Source of the DNA: Saccopteryx bilineata
Lineage: Eukaryota; Chordata; Mammalia; Chiroptera; Emballonuridae
Length of the DNA: 64,000 nucleotides
NCBI RefSeq assembly: GCF_036850765.1
Contig: NC_089492.1
Location: 202,274,276 to 202,338,275, forward strand
Direction of reading: 5' to 3'
Part shown: piece by piece, positions 22,310-33,120 of the stretch
How positions within the stretch are numbered: the first letter of the stretch is position 1
How the letters are laid out: every line of letters starts with the position of its first letter
The notes under the pieces: generated by a model
Seen by the model: the letters and a program-made list of their open reading frames with translations, nothing else
Database searches by the model: none
Told to the model about the DNA's origin: nothing
Translations under genes and position numbers: made by a program

Positions 22310-23690
22310 ATTAGTAAATAAAATAACACGCAATAAACTTCTATGTGTGACTAAATCTTGGAGCTGTTCTTCAAATATTGAGTGTTTACATAATTTCACA
22401 AAGACAGATATATATAGAGAAAAAATACACATGTGGATTGGCTAGTGTATTTTCAGTAATCAAAATAAAATGTCTGTCTTATTTTAGCAAAAAAGTGATT
22501 TTTGAAAATATGTTGGCTATTCTTTAAAAGCTCTGATAGATCAGGAGAACTCAGATCAGAATGTGAACAGTTAGAAGGGAGCTGAGGCAGCTACAACCCA
22601 GGCCACATTGTGTCCTTAAGGATAGAACTGCCACTTCAGTCAAACAATGAAGACATTTGGCTTCTCAGACCATTGCCTCAGACTTTTCACAGTGGATGCT
22701 GCAAGCACTACCTGTAGAAACTGGACTTTGTTGCTATTGAGGGGACCCCTATTACTTTCTCTGTTTTCTTGTATTACTAGGGTTGGTGTAAAAGCCCTGA
22801 GTAGGACTGTTGAGTCAGGCAGAAGTCATGTTCTGAAGGCTTACCTGCAATAGGGCTAATAAGGTGACCATTGGCCTTTTTACCTTCTGTGTGTGGTGGT
22901 GGGATCTGCTTCCCTCCAAGTTTCTGGTGGTGGGAACTCTATTCACATGGAAAATACGTTCAGATGCTAGAAAGTAAAAATAAGACAAACATTAACTACA
23001 CTTCCCTTGATGGTCCAACATTAGCATATATCTTTTGTTTCTGCCAAAATCAATGCTGATATTTCTCATACCTCTGAAAATATACCTGTCTTCTTCTAAA
23101 GGAGGAATCCACATTCTCCTTAGTTACTGCATCCTCTTTCAAGTCAGGATCTCTGGCAGATGTCTGCTTTTTTCTAGTTCTTCTGTTGTCTCATATCAAT
23201 ATTGTGCAACCTATATCTTAAACTGTAAATGTAATTATTATTACCTGATGTAAGTTGGTGGGGTAAAGTGAGAGGGGAAAAGGATGTTAGTTATAGACAC
23301 AATCTCCAATATTTACATGATGTCACAAGAAAGGAAGTAAGGGTCGTGAGACTGGAGATGGTATTCATAACTTTCTTTTCTACCACGTTTTCATCTTCCC
23401 TTCTTGCCTTTAATTAGTACTTCATCAGCTAAGGATTCTGAAATGGGTGGGGTGGCCCAAATGTTTATTCTGGATGGATCTGAGCTCTTAGTAGTGTTCT
23501 CTATATAGTCTTGTTGATGTCTGCCATTAACTCTGATTACATAATACATAAAAAGAGAAACAATACCTACAGTTTTTAGAACAATGGAATTGATGTCTGT
23601 ACTGCACTCAGTTTCAGGAATAGAACAGAACAAATAGAGTTAGAGCCCCCGTGTCTCTCCCCAGTCTTACTTCCTGCTTATTCTCATCAT
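22310..23690. other. No gene recognised
   Basis: Unassigned DNA. Short open frames at 22647-22853 and 22871-23253 on the plus strand and 23391-23633 on the minus strand show no recognisable domain. Confidence 0.5.
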
Positions 23691-23699
23691 GGAAACACA

Positions 23700-23915
23700 G
23701 TCTTGAATTCTATATTTGTCATTTTGTTTTTTAAAATAATTTTGCACCATAATCCTAATATACAGCTCTATGTTTTCTATTACTGTGTGCTTTTTATGTT
23801 TTGTGATATTCGTCCATGTTGTGGGAAGCTATATTCTTTCATTCTTGTAACCCTGCATTCCACTTTATACATATTACACTATTTATTCATTCTTTAATTA
23901 GTAATATTTGGGTAA
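23700..23915 (-). repeat. Ancient L1 3' fragment (first part)
   Basis: The plus strand (TTTTATGTTTTGTGATATTCGTCC..ATTCTTTCATTCTTG..TTTATTCATTCTTTAATTAG) resembles the antisense 3' region of old mammalian L1. It seems to resume at 24420-24600 after two SINEs (TATTACTATTGTGAATATTTGG..ACAAGAGTTTCTCTCTAAGAA). Confidence 0.5.
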
Positions 23916-23917
23916 TT

Positions 23918-24266
23918 TTTGAGAGAGAGAGAGAGAGAGAGAAGAAGAAGGGAGAGAGAGGGCAATAGCATCAACTCATAGTTCCTTTCACTTCTGTTGT
24001 ACATTGATTACTTCTTGTATGTGCCTTGAGCAGGACTGAGACAGCGTCCCCTTGCTCAAGCCAACAACCTTGGGCTTTTCATGCTAGTGACCTTTGGGCT
24101 CAAGCTAGGGAGATTTGGGATCATGTACACTATTCATTCCCTCACTCAAGCCAGCAACTCAGTGCTGACAAGCCCATGCTCAGAGCCAGTGACCTCAGGG
24201 CTTTGAGTTGAAGACCTCAGCGTTCCAGGTTGATGCTTATCCACTGCACCACCACCAGTCAGGCTT
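23918..24266 (-). mobile_element. Older tRNA-derived SINE related to family B
   Basis: A head-like end at right (TATCCACTGCACCACCACCAGTCAGGC), internal AAGCCA repeats with 'GCTCAAGC' units, and a GA microsatellite at left (about 23920-23942) in place of the tail. More diverged than the standard copies. Confidence 0.75.
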
Positions 24267-24284
24267 TTTAAAAATAATTTCAAA

Positions 24285-24412
24285 AAAATTTATTTATATA
24301 TTTTTAGAGAGAGAATTGGTTGATTCATTTATGGCTCCTACTGGGGATCAAACCCACAACTATGGTGCATCAAGATGATACTCCATCCAACTGAGTTACC
24401 TGGTCATGGTGA
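24285..24412 (-). mobile_element. Short old tRNA-derived SINE
   Basis: About 125 bp. Antisense box-B-like GGGGATCAAACCCACAAC is followed by CATCCAACTGAGTTACCTGGTCATGG at the right and TTTAGAGAGAGAATTGGTTG at the left. It resembles a short tRNA-head SINE of an older subfamily. Confidence 0.65.
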
Positions 24413-24419
24413 GATTTGG

Positions 24420-24600
24420 ATGATTTCTAATCATCCCTTTCCCTTTCTTTTTCTGTATTACTATTGTGAATATTTGGTACATATCTCAGTTCACAGGTAC
24501 AAGAGTTTCTCTCTAAGAAATATGTAACTATGGATGAGAGTGACATTCTAAGTGAGAATTTGTGTTTAAGAGCCAATGTCCATTCCTCAATGGACTGAGT
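24420..24600 (-). repeat. Ancient L1 3' fragment (second part)
   Basis: Continuation of the diverged antisense L1-like sequence that precedes the two SINEs. Identification rests on word order only and is tentative. Confidence 0.4.
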
Positions 24601-24863
24601 ATTTCACTCCCGCCCCCCACCGGGGTCCATTTTTCTTTGGTGAATGGTTATAGGTCTCATTGAAATGATTTTGAGGAGTACCTAAAGGTAGTTATTTGTG
24701 ATATTGTAGGATGCTTTGGCAAGGGTACCAGTCTTCCTGGTATCAGGGGCTGTTAGGTCTGGTAATTCACTGTGGGGTTTGACAACTGGTAGTTTAAACC
24801 AGGCCTCTATTTACAAGATCTGAAGATCTTTGTTATAAAAATCAAGTAGTGTGTTATACTTTT

Positions 24864-25259
24864 TTTTTTTTTTTTTTTTGTATTTTTCCGAAGCTGGAAA
24901 CAGGGAGAGATAGTCAGACAGACTCCCGCATGCGCCTGACTGGGATCCACCTGGCACGCCCACCAGGGGCGATGCTCTGCCCACCAGGGGGCGATGCTCT
25001 GCCCCTCCGGGGCATCACTCTGCTGTGACCAGAGCCACTCTAGCGCCTGGGGCAGAGGCCAAGGAGCCATCCCCAGCGCCCGGGCCATCTTTGTTCCGAT
25101 GGAGCCTCGGCTGCGGGAGGGGAAGAGAGAGACAGAGAGGAAGGAGGGGGGGTTGGAGAAGTAAATGGGCGCTTCTCCTATGTGCCCTGGCCGGGAGTCG
25201 AACCGGGTCCCCCGCACGCCAGGCCGACGCTCTACCGCTAAGCCAACCGGCCAGGGCCA
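24864..25259 (-). mobile_element. tRNA-Ala-derived SINE, family A (two-unit form)
   Basis: Full-length reverse copy with a T-rich tail at left. The AGCTGGAAACAGGGAGAGA and GGGATCCACCTGGCACGCC elements follow, then two copies of the CACCAGGGGCGATGCTCTGCC unit, the CCATCTTTGTTCCGATGGAGCC block and the head (AAGCCAACCGGCCAGGGCC). The target repeat GTGTTATACTTTT occurs at 24851-24863 and 25260-25272. Confidence 0.95.
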
Positions 25260-25287
25260 GTGTTATACTTTTAATCTTAGAAATGTC

Positions 25288-25590
25288 GGCCCTGGACAGT
25301 TGGCTCAGTGGATAGAGTGTTGGCCTGGCGTATAGATGTCCTGGGTTCTATTCCCAATCAGGGCACATAGGAGAAGCAACTTTATGTCCCCCCACCTTCT
25401 CTCCGTCTTCCCCTTCTGCAGCCAGTGGTCGATTCATTCAAGCATTGGCCTCAGGTACTAAAAATAGCTCAGTTGATTTGAGCATTGGCCCCAGACAGGG
25501 GTTACTGAATGGATGCCAGTCAGGGCACATGCAGCAGTCTGTCTTACTATCTCCCTTCCTCTCAAAAAAAAAAAAAAAAAAAAAAAAAGA
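25288..25590 (+). mobile_element. tRNA-derived SINE, older family-A-like subfamily
   Basis: Starts CCCTGGACAGTTGGCTCAGTGG, with a box-B region GGGTTCTATTCCCAATCAGGG. It shares the GGGCACATAGGAGAAGCAAC continuation but has a different, shorter body (CATTGGCCTCAGGTACT..) and ends in a run of about 25 A. Short target repeats (AGAAATG) lie at 25279 and about 25594. It sits 28 bp from the preceding SINE in the opposite orientation. Confidence 0.88.
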
Positions 25591-25984
25591 AAGAGAAATG
25601 CCATGATCATTTAGTGGGTATCATAGGTACTTATAGATGAGTTCATTGTGGTTACCACATTGTCTCTGCTGCCTCCTATGGTTACTGTGCCTGCTTTGTG
25701 TCAGGGGAATAAACGCTGCTTTTTTTTCTGTCACCCTAGAATCCTAATACTTGGTTGAAACAAGATTGAACATTTCAAATGCAGCATCTTCCATCAGCAT
25801 GCTTGGTCCAGAGAGAACAACTGCTAGAATGCTTTTAGTGCTGTCTGAACAATGTTCTTCACCAGTGTGTTTCTCAAGGCCTCATGGAAGGGAGTGTGTT
25901 TGGGATCCTCACTTGTGTTACATAGAGAGGTAATTAGTGTGTAGAATGCTCATGAAAAATCTCCAATTTCTGTCTCAAGTCTTT

Positions 25985-26210
25985 GGATCTATTCCTCTGG
26001 GTCAGCTGTCAAGTAACTTATATCATAGGCTTTACAGGCCATATAGCGACTGTTGTAATTGCTCAACTCTGCTGTTACAGAATGAAAGCAGCTGTTTTTA
26101 CAGTTTGTGAGTGCATGGGTATGGTTGTGCTTCCATAAAACTATTGGAAAACAGAACATGGGCAGAATTTGGCCCATGGGCCATAGTCTGCCAAACTGCT
26201 CTGAATTTGG
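25985..26210. repeat. Old hAT-Charlie (MER5-like) remnant
   Basis: GGCTTTACAGGCCATATAGCGACTG..TTGCTCAACTCTGCTGTTAC..AATTTGGCCCATGGGCCATAGTCTGCC follows the word order of the common mammalian MER5-type non-autonomous hAT. The ends are decayed and I cannot place a target duplication. Confidence 0.6.
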
Positions 26211-26359
26211 AGTCCTAACTTTACTGGCACCATGAAGTCTCAGTTTTAATCCACAAGCTAAGCAAAGATTTAGGGCTTTTATTAGCTGCTCAAGATAGTG
26301 TATTGTGTCCAGAATCTCTCGTGAGTACAGCCATGGTGATAGAGAATGATACCTCACTC

Positions 26360-26545
26360 AATGCTAACCATAAGACACACCTAGGGTTTTAAGGAGGAAA
26401 ATAAGAAAAAAAATTCTAAACTAAGTGGTGTGTTAAGATATTTAATAAAATATCATATTTTTTGCTCCATAAGATGCATGGGCATTTTCCCCTCCAATTT
26501 TCTGGGGAAAAAGTGTGTCGTATGGAACGAAAAATACGGTAGGTA
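26360..26545. mobile_element. Palindromic MITE-like element
   Basis: The right part (about 26453-26545) is an imperfect hairpin. TATTTTTTGCTCCATAAGATGC reappears in reverse complement as TATTTTTCGTTCCATACGACAC, with CCCCTCCA/GGGGAAAA at the loop. The left part begins with a related CCATAAGACACACC arm (26369). This is the form of a DNA-transposon-derived miniature element. I do not know its superfamily with certainty. Confidence 0.6.
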
Positions 26546-27783
26546 ACGCCTTACAATACCATGCTGATCTACATGTCATCTGACTATCACTGGCTCTGCA
26601 CATGGTTAGTGATTGTTATCTAATAAAGGATTGGACTTAAAATATTAGTATTCTATATGTAATATATCATCCATCTTAATGAAAGGAAGTTGAATTTTCT
26701 GTTGCCAGTTTTTGATGACTGATCTAAAATTTTTTGAGGTCATATGAGAAGACTATGATATAAAATTTTCCTGTGTAACTGGAAGATTTGTAGAAAGATA
26801 ATTCATTAGTTATTTGGCAAAAATAATTTCTTCAAATAAGGTAGATTATATATATGATTTAGAAGTTAATATTATAAAAATGAAAGGTTTTTATGTATTT
26901 ATTAGAACTACAACCACAAACAGGAATGCAGTTTCATGTGTTATTTAAACCACATAAGGATTTCCCCCCCAATTGATCTGAAGTACATTTTCTTTTTCAG
27001 AAGCAGATACCCATTAAGTGTTACTTAAATAAATTAATAAAGTCTTCGCATAGAATTATAAAGGAAAGCTGTTTATATCAAATCATTTGTATTGCATGAG
27101 GGCAAGTCTGCTTCTTTCTTGTGATGTTTCGAAGTCCTTGTGCCTCTGTGCTAGGTAGGTTGCTTGTCAAGAAGAGAGTGGCAGTCATTTAGGAGCTTGT
27201 CACGTAAGACAGATCGGTAGGAAGTGCTGGTTAAAGTATAAGACACGTTAAAAACACTGGACTAAGACTTAAATAGATTTATTAACATTGAGCATGAGCA
27301 GTGGTTTGATGCATGTGATAAGACAGTGAGTGTAGAGAGAGTTGTGGGAATTACATGTCACTGAAGAGAGTTCTCTTCCAGTCTTCAGTTAGGTAGGAAA
27401 GATTTTTATAAAAAGAATGAGTGAGATTGCAATAGTTGTTTGAGTTAAAGAAAGGAGACATCTTCTGCTCCCAGCAGAAGAAAGCAAGCTAATATATATC
27501 AGTATATATCTTCATCAAACCAGAAGGGACAAGAAATGGGCATCTAATTTTTGCCTTTTATTTCAGTATTCCTTTTCTCCCCAAATATTGAATTTGCAGA
27601 GTAGGGAAAATGGTCCAGTGCTTTTCACTTTAATGATGAAAATACCCAGTTTCTAAAACTGCAATTTATACCTCTTGGGAACATAACTGGGCACCTCTGT
27701 GCTATGAAAAGGCTCATCCCAGGGTAGAAAAATACATATTAAACCACAGCTTAACCTTCTGTTATTCTGACTGAGTAGTGTCC
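26546..27783. other. No gene recognised
   Basis: Unassigned AT-rich DNA with no open frame or repeat that I recognise. Confidence 0.5.
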
Positions 27784-27791
27784 ATTTAAAA
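27784..27791. repeat. hAT target-site duplication
   Basis: ATTTAAAA here and again at 28067-28074. The 8-bp length is the hAT signature. Confidence 0.92.
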
Positions 27792-28066
27792 CAGTGGTTC
27801 CCAACCCCCGGGCCGCGGACTGGTAGTGGTCCGCAGAGAAAGAATAAATAACTTACATTATTTTCATTTTATTTATATTTAAGTCTGAACGATGTTTTAT
27901 TTTTAAAAAATGACCAGATTCCCTCTGTTACATCCGTCTAAGACTCACTCTTGATGCTTGTCTCAGTCACGGGATAAATTTATCGGTCCCACCCTAAAGG
28001 CCTGTCCGTGAAAATATTTTCTGACATTAAACGGGTCTGTGGCCCAAAAAAGGTTGGGGACCACTG
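27792..28066. mobile_element. Non-autonomous hAT transposon (275 bp)
   Basis: The terminal inverted repeats CAGTGGTTCCCAACCCCCGG and, in reverse complement of the right end, CAGTGGTCCCCAACCTTTTT match over the first 15 bases with one difference. A perfect 8-bp duplication flanks the element. The interior (GGTCCGCAGAAAGAATAAATAA, then TGACATTAAACGGGTCTGTGGCCC) has no transposase. hAT elements of this appearance are found in bats and a few other mammals. It must have been moved by a transposase supplied in trans. Confidence 0.92.
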
Positions 28067-28074
28067 ATTTAAAA

Positions 28075-28886
28075 CATTATTTCCTGTGGGTCCTCCTTCC
28101 CTGCCCCTCAGTGGCTGTTGCTCTCCACTCTTTCCTTCCAGATCCTCTTGTTCCTTTTGGGTTGTGGGATCCTATCTGCCACAGTAATTTAGAAAGAGAT
28201 AGACTAGCCTTGAATCAGGAGGATAACCTGCCTTCTATTAGCAAAGCAAATTTACATAATAAAAATTCTTAAGTGTTCTTCGTGGAGGTCCATTTTAAAA
28301 GGCCGTGTTGTCAAATAGTTTAGGAGGTCAAATTCCTCCTCTTTGGAAGCTAAACAGAATGACTTTTTAGTGCAAGGTTGCCCAACCAATACTGTTTGTA
28401 CAGAGTGACCCTTTCCTTTGATTTCTTATTCTGCTCCCCTGTGGGTGTGGAGATTGTGGTTTATCTGTTGGTGCCTGTGACAGGTTTTAGAGTCTTTGGA
28501 ACAGTATGTCTCAAAGTTACTTTCAGCTGAGGATTGTTTGGTAGTTGGTACCCTAGAAACCTAATTGCAACAACAAGCCATCCAAACAGTTATTCTTCTG
28601 AGTGCTCATAATGAAAGTAATACCAAGAGGGACCAGCCAGGACTGGCTAGCTAACCCTTGCAAACAAAATTGGCTTCTAGTTTATGGTTATTGCTAATTG
28701 GAGTACAGTAATTCTGAAGCATGTTTAGTGGAACTTTTAAAAAATAATTACACTGAAGAAGATTTTAGTAGGAACTAACATTGGGTGAAGCGTCATTCTT
28801 TTTCATTTAAAGGTTTAAGTAGCTGTTCTTTTTTTTTTCTTTTGCCATATCTAAGAAAGTGTGAGACACTGGCTTTCTTAAATAAA
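28075..28886. other. No gene recognised
   Basis: Unassigned DNA between two DNA transposons. Confidence 0.5.
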
Positions 28887-28888
28887 TA

Positions 28889-29600
28889 CAGGGCTCCTCC
28901 GGTTAAGACAGACTTGACATACAACGTTTCAAGTTTACGATGCTCACTCCCATAAAAACTTAAAAATATTGAGATGTGAGTGTTTCAGCTTACGCCATTA
29001 GCATCGTATTTACGGACTACGTGGTTAGTTTGTAGTTTGGTTAGAAGAAATCATCAACCTTCCTTCCAGACTAGCCTGCACCAATTCCTTAAGAAGGTAG
29101 AGAGGCCTGCAACAAATCCTGTATCCTCTACATCAGCTGTTTCTCAAGATGAAACACCTGTAGTACTGGTGGAATCATCTCCAGCGTCTCCTGCATGTTC
29201 CTGAGGCAATCCTGATTCACCTGACCCAGTATCTCCAGCACCTTCTGCAGGTTCTCCTGCCTCTCCAGCTTCCTCCTCCCAGTAGGTCACTCTCTCCCAC
29301 CTTGTGATGCCCCTTCCAGTGTGCAAGCCAACCACAGAAATAAAGGTGAGAAATATTTTTATACTAATTTTTTGTTATTTTTTTCTGTTACTATAGTACA
29401 ATCTACAGTACAGTATATTTATGTCCTTTTCCTTTTTCTGTGGCTTAGTTGCTTAGTTGAATTTTTATGTTCCAAATTATGATTTTACAACTGTTAGGGT
29501 AGGTAAGTGACTTAGGCTAGGGTGTGTTTCAGCTTATACCAAAATTCAGGTTATGTCACTGTCATAGAAACATAATTGTGTTGTAACCTGAGGACCCCTG
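28889..29600. mobile_element. Tigger-type (pogo/CENP-B-like) DNA transposon, internally deleted
   Basis: The left end CAGGGCTCCTCCGGTTAAGACA pairs with the right end, which in reverse complement reads CAGGGGTCCTCAGGTTACAACA. TA dinucleotides border both sides (28887-28888 and 29601-29602). The interior keeps a plus-strand piece of coding sequence (29040-29280) that reads like the acidic, Ser/Pro-rich C-terminus of a Tigger transposase (SLHQFLKKVERPA followed by Ser/Pro-rich sequence), with a stop after PASPACS. About 700 bp remain of an element that is normally several kb, so it is non-autonomous. Confidence 0.82.
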
Positions 29601-30081
29601 TATGGTTTTAATTTTTAGTATGTCATATCATGTAAGTGCTACAATTAAATGGAAAGGAACACAGCATGGAAACTTTAACCTAAGCTCCCTTTTCCCACTG
29701 TATTCATTTGTTTCTTCATTATAAGTAAAATGCTGATGGACTAGAAAATAGTTCAGGGAACATTCAGGCTTTCATGTGGGACTGATTTTGTGTCATCTCA
29801 TGGATCCCTTAAATTTGTATTGAAGGAAATTAAGGCACAGAGTAAGTTAGGCTTCTTGTAAAACATAGATTAACCATGGGAATAGGTTAATTCCAACTGG
29901 GAGGGCTATAGAAGGAAACCCTCTCCAGTTTCTCACTCTGGCACTTTAGATGGTTCATAAGTTTGACCTCAATTGTCTGTCTCCACAGTATTCTTAGTTC
30001 TGAGTTACCACCATTCTTCCTTACCTTACCTTTATAATTTTGGGATTATAGGGTAAAGAGGAGTTGAAATGCAGTGGTATT

Positions 30082-30261
30082 GTCCCTGGCCGGTTGGCTC
30101 AGCTGATAGAGCATTGGCCCGGTGTACGTATGTCCTTGGTTTAATCCCCAGTCAGAGCACACATGAGAAGTGACCGTCTGCTTCTCTCCCCCCCTCTCTC
30201 CTTTCTCTCTCTCTTCCCTATCACAGCCAGTGGCACAATTGGATCAAGCATTGGTCTGGAC
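30082..30261 (+). mobile_element. tRNA-derived SINE (older family-A subfamily), 5' part
   Basis: Head TCCCTGGCCGGTTGGCTCAGCTG with the box-B region TTTAATCCCCAGTCAGAGCACA. A target repeat ATGCAGTGGTATT just before it recurs as ATGCAGCGGTATT at 30854-30866. The copy is split by a hAT element at 30262-30716 and resumes at 30725-30850. Confidence 0.88.
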
Positions 30262-30716
30262 CAGGGGTCCCCAAACTTTTTACACAGGGGGCCAGTTCAC
30301 TGTCCCTCAGACCGTTGGAGGGCCGGACTATAAAAAAAACTATGAACAAATCCCTATGCACACTGCACATATCTTATTTTAAAGTAAAAAACCAAAACAG
30401 GAACAAAAACAATATTTAAAATAAAGAACAAGTAAATTTAAATCAACAAACTGACCAGTATTTCAATGGGAACTATGGGCCTGCTTTTGGCTAATGAGAT
30501 GGTCAATGTCCGGTTCCATATTTGTCACTGCTAGCCGTAACAAGTGATATGACGCACTTCTGGAGCCGTGACGCGTGCATCCCGCATCACCAGAAGTAGT
30601 ACTGTACTCATTGACCACCAATGAAAGAGGTGCCCCTTCCGGAAATGAGGTGGGGGCTGGATAAATGGCCTCAGGGGGCCACAGGCGGCCCACGGGCTGT
30701 AGTTTGGGGACCCCTG
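30262..30716. mobile_element. Non-autonomous hAT transposon inserted in a SINE
   Basis: Perfect 16-bp terminal inverted repeats CAGGGGTCCCCAAACT / AGTTTGGGGACCCCTG. The flanking octamers GTCTGGAC (30254-30261) and GGCTGGAC (30717-30724) match at 7 of 8 positions. The interior contains GGGGGCCAGTTCACTGTCCC and the subterminal mirror GGCCGGACTATAAAAAA, with no transposase. It clearly interrupts the host SINE, so it inserted later than that SINE. Confidence 0.93.
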
Positions 30717-30724
30717 GGCTGGAC

Positions 30725-30853
30725 GCTGAGGGTAGCTCAGTTGATTCAAGCATCAGCCCCAGATGGAGTCACTGGGTGGATCCTGGTTGGGACACATGCA
30801 GGAGTCTGTCTCATTTCCCCTCCTCTCTCTTAAAAAAAAATAGAAACAAAATA
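30725..30853 (+). mobile_element. tRNA-derived SINE, 3' part
   Basis: Continuation of the split SINE: GCTGAGGGTAGCTCAGTTGATTC.. GGAGTCACTGGGTGGATCC.. CATGCAGGAGTCTGTCTC, then CTCTTAAAAAAAAA. It matches the 3' half of the similar copy at 25288-25590. Confidence 0.88.
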
Positions 30854-31211
30854 ATGCAGCGGTATTTTTTTTTAAAACTAATCCTTTAATAAACCCAAGT
30901 CAATAAAAAATTTAATTGAACTTGTTTTTCTTCTTAATATGATACTTTATGCTCAGGAAAAGAAATAAACAAACTTGATAAGGCTTCCCAAGAACTATGT
31001 CTTGTGTGCAAAGGGAATGAGAGTAAAAATTCTTCTTTAATTGTGTTATTATTTTGTATATGTTTCCCTGCTTACTATACATTTATATATGTGCCGAGTA
31101 ACCAAGCTTATTTAGCCTGAATGATCTTTCCAAACCTTCATTTATATGTTTCCATTAGTAGGGAACATGTGTCTGGTTTTATCTGAATGCTTCGGTGTAG
31201 CCTTGTTTCAT

Positions 31212-31330
31212 TGAGGGATGGAATGGCACAGTGGGAAGAACATGGATTTTGGAGCCAGACGGGCCTGAGTTTTAATCCTGATTTTGGGACCTAAAGCACA
31301 GTTTTCTCATTGGAAACTAGAAAAACGTTA
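31212..31330 (+). repeat. MIR SINE fragment
   Basis: ATGGCACAGTGGGAAGAACATGG..TTTTGGAGCCAGACGGGCCTGAG..TTTAATCCTGATTTTGGGACC follows the sense MIR 5' half (GGTTAAGAGCACGGGCTCTGGAGCCAGAC..). Decayed. Confidence 0.65.
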
Positions 31331-31334
31331 TATT

Positions 31335-31660
31335 TGTTGTGGCATTGTAGTTATCAAGAAGTACTAAGTGAATTTCTGTCATGTGTCAGATACTGAACTG
31401 GGTGATTGGGGTGAAAAATGAGAAGTGTGTGGCTCCTGCTTTCCAGAGATCAGCTGGTTGTCTGGCCGGAATGAGAGATGTGCCCACAAATAGCACTAGT
31501 ATAATGTGAACATGTGTCAGAGTGCTTACGCTCAGTGTGGAGGAGCCTGCCAGGAGGAATGCAGTTATTATTGCATGCCAAGGAGAGCAGAGAAAGGACT
31601 CTTCAGACAGGAGCTGGGTCTTGGAAAACCAGTAGTTCAATAAATTCACTGAGGATGAGC
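31335..31660 (-). repeat. Probable L2 fragment
   Basis: ATGTGTCAGATACTGAACTGGGTGATTGGGG.. and later GTGCCCACAAATAGCACTAGTATAATGTG resemble antisense L2 3' sequence. Strongly diverged. Confidence 0.4.
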
Positions 31661-32120
31661 TGAGAAGACCACAAGCAAGGACACAGAAGTGTAAAATTTT
31701 ATAGGTGTCTCAACTAGTTTGGGCCTCAGACCTCTGGGGTATGATAGACCATGGGCTGCAGACGTGACAGAAATGCACTTTGGCTTGAACAAGTGCCCAG
31801 AGCAGTGATTCTCAACTATTCCCCCTAAACCCAAAGATCTTCACATAAGTTGGGGCCCCAGTTGAATCATAAGCATAGTCAGATGTCCAAAGCACAGCTA
31901 GTTCAAATATTCCTTTTAACATATGTTATAGGAATCTAAACTTCACTACCTGGTGATCTAATAACCCATAAAGGTAAATCTACACAGCAAATGCACTTCA
32001 AAATCTTCAGTTGTTGACAACTCATCATCGGTAGGTGGGAGATTTAGCATCACCTTGTGACCCAAGCAGAAAAGTTTATCAAGTTTCTGAATATATGGAG
32101 GAGGTGTGTACAATCTTGGA
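31661..32120. other. No gene recognised
   Basis: Unassigned. AGCAGTGATTCTCAACTA near 31801 is reminiscent of a hAT-type end, but I find no matching second end. Confidence 0.4.
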
Positions 32121-32136
32121 GAAAGTACCAGTATTT

Positions 32137-32482
32137 CTTTTTTATTTCTTGGTGAGAGAGAGAGAGAGAGAGAGAGAGATTGGAACAGACAGACAGGAAG
32201 GGAGAGAAATGAGAAGCATCAATTCTTTGTTGTTGCACCTTAGTTGTTCGTTGATTACTTTCTCATATGTGTCTTGACTGGCTGGCTGCAGCAGACCCCT
32301 TGCTCAGACCAGTGACCTTGGGCTCAAGCCAGGGGATCATGTTTATGATCCCACACTCAAGCCAGCGACCCCATGCTAAAGCTGGTGAGCCTGTGCTCAA
32401 GCTGGCAACTTTGGGGTCTCGAACCCAGGTCCTCTGCATCCCAATCTGATGCTTTATCCACTGCGCCACTGCCTGGTCAGGT
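32137..32482 (-). mobile_element. tRNA-derived SINE, family B
   Basis: Head at right (CCACTGCGCCACTGCCTGGTCAGG), with a GA microsatellite in the tail region at left (32152-32180). Imperfect target repeats GAAAGTACCAGTATTT (32121-32136) and GAAAGTATTACTATTT (about 32484-32499). The interior has extra AAGCC/GCTCAAG units compared with the short form. Confidence 0.88.
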
Positions 32483-32499
32483 GAGAAAGTATTACTATT

Positions 32500-33110
32500 T
32501 AGTTCACAAATATTGATAACATTTATGGACAGCTTTGACACACAAACTCTTCTTGTTCGTTGTGAGGGAATGTGTACTTCATTCCAAAAGTAGTATATGC
32601 TTTCTTCCTCGAAAATGGAAGAATATTAATCTAGGTCTCATTTCCTTGTGCTTGTCACTTCAGCCATCTGTCGGGAAGTAGCAAATGGGGGGCATTAAAG
32701 TGTAATATAAATGAAGCAAAATATATATTAAGCAGAAACTAATATATGTAAAGGGAAAGACAAATTAACACATTGGTTAGCCTTTACAAGTTCTTTTATT
32801 TAAAGAGTATTCATTCTGTTGACTAGTAATATCATGTATCTTTGTTGTAAGTTTATAGTGTTAATAGATTGATTAAAAGTGAATTACTACAGTGAAAACC
32901 AATTATATATGTGAAATTCAGACACATCACATGTGACCAGTTGATAATGTTCCTGAAGACATTTGAAGAGATTAGTTTCAAGTAACTAGATTAACAAAGA
33001 CAGTGTCAGTGAAAAATAAAACAAAATGCTTTATTTATGTAAAGTCAAATGAGCTTGGGATGTATAGTAAAAAATCCTGGGCTATATTGCTTTCTGAACT
33101 CAGTTTCCTC
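32500..33110. other. No gene recognised
   Basis: AT-rich unassigned DNA. Confidence 0.5.
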
Positions 33111-33120
33111 AACTGTGGAT

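Noticed and set aside
25989..26357. 122-codon minus-strand frame
   Set aside because: It lies largely over a MER5-like hAT remnant and shows no protein motif.
31790..31840. hAT-like end (CAGTGATTCTCAACTA)
   Set aside because: No partner inverted repeat or 8-bp duplication could be found nearby.
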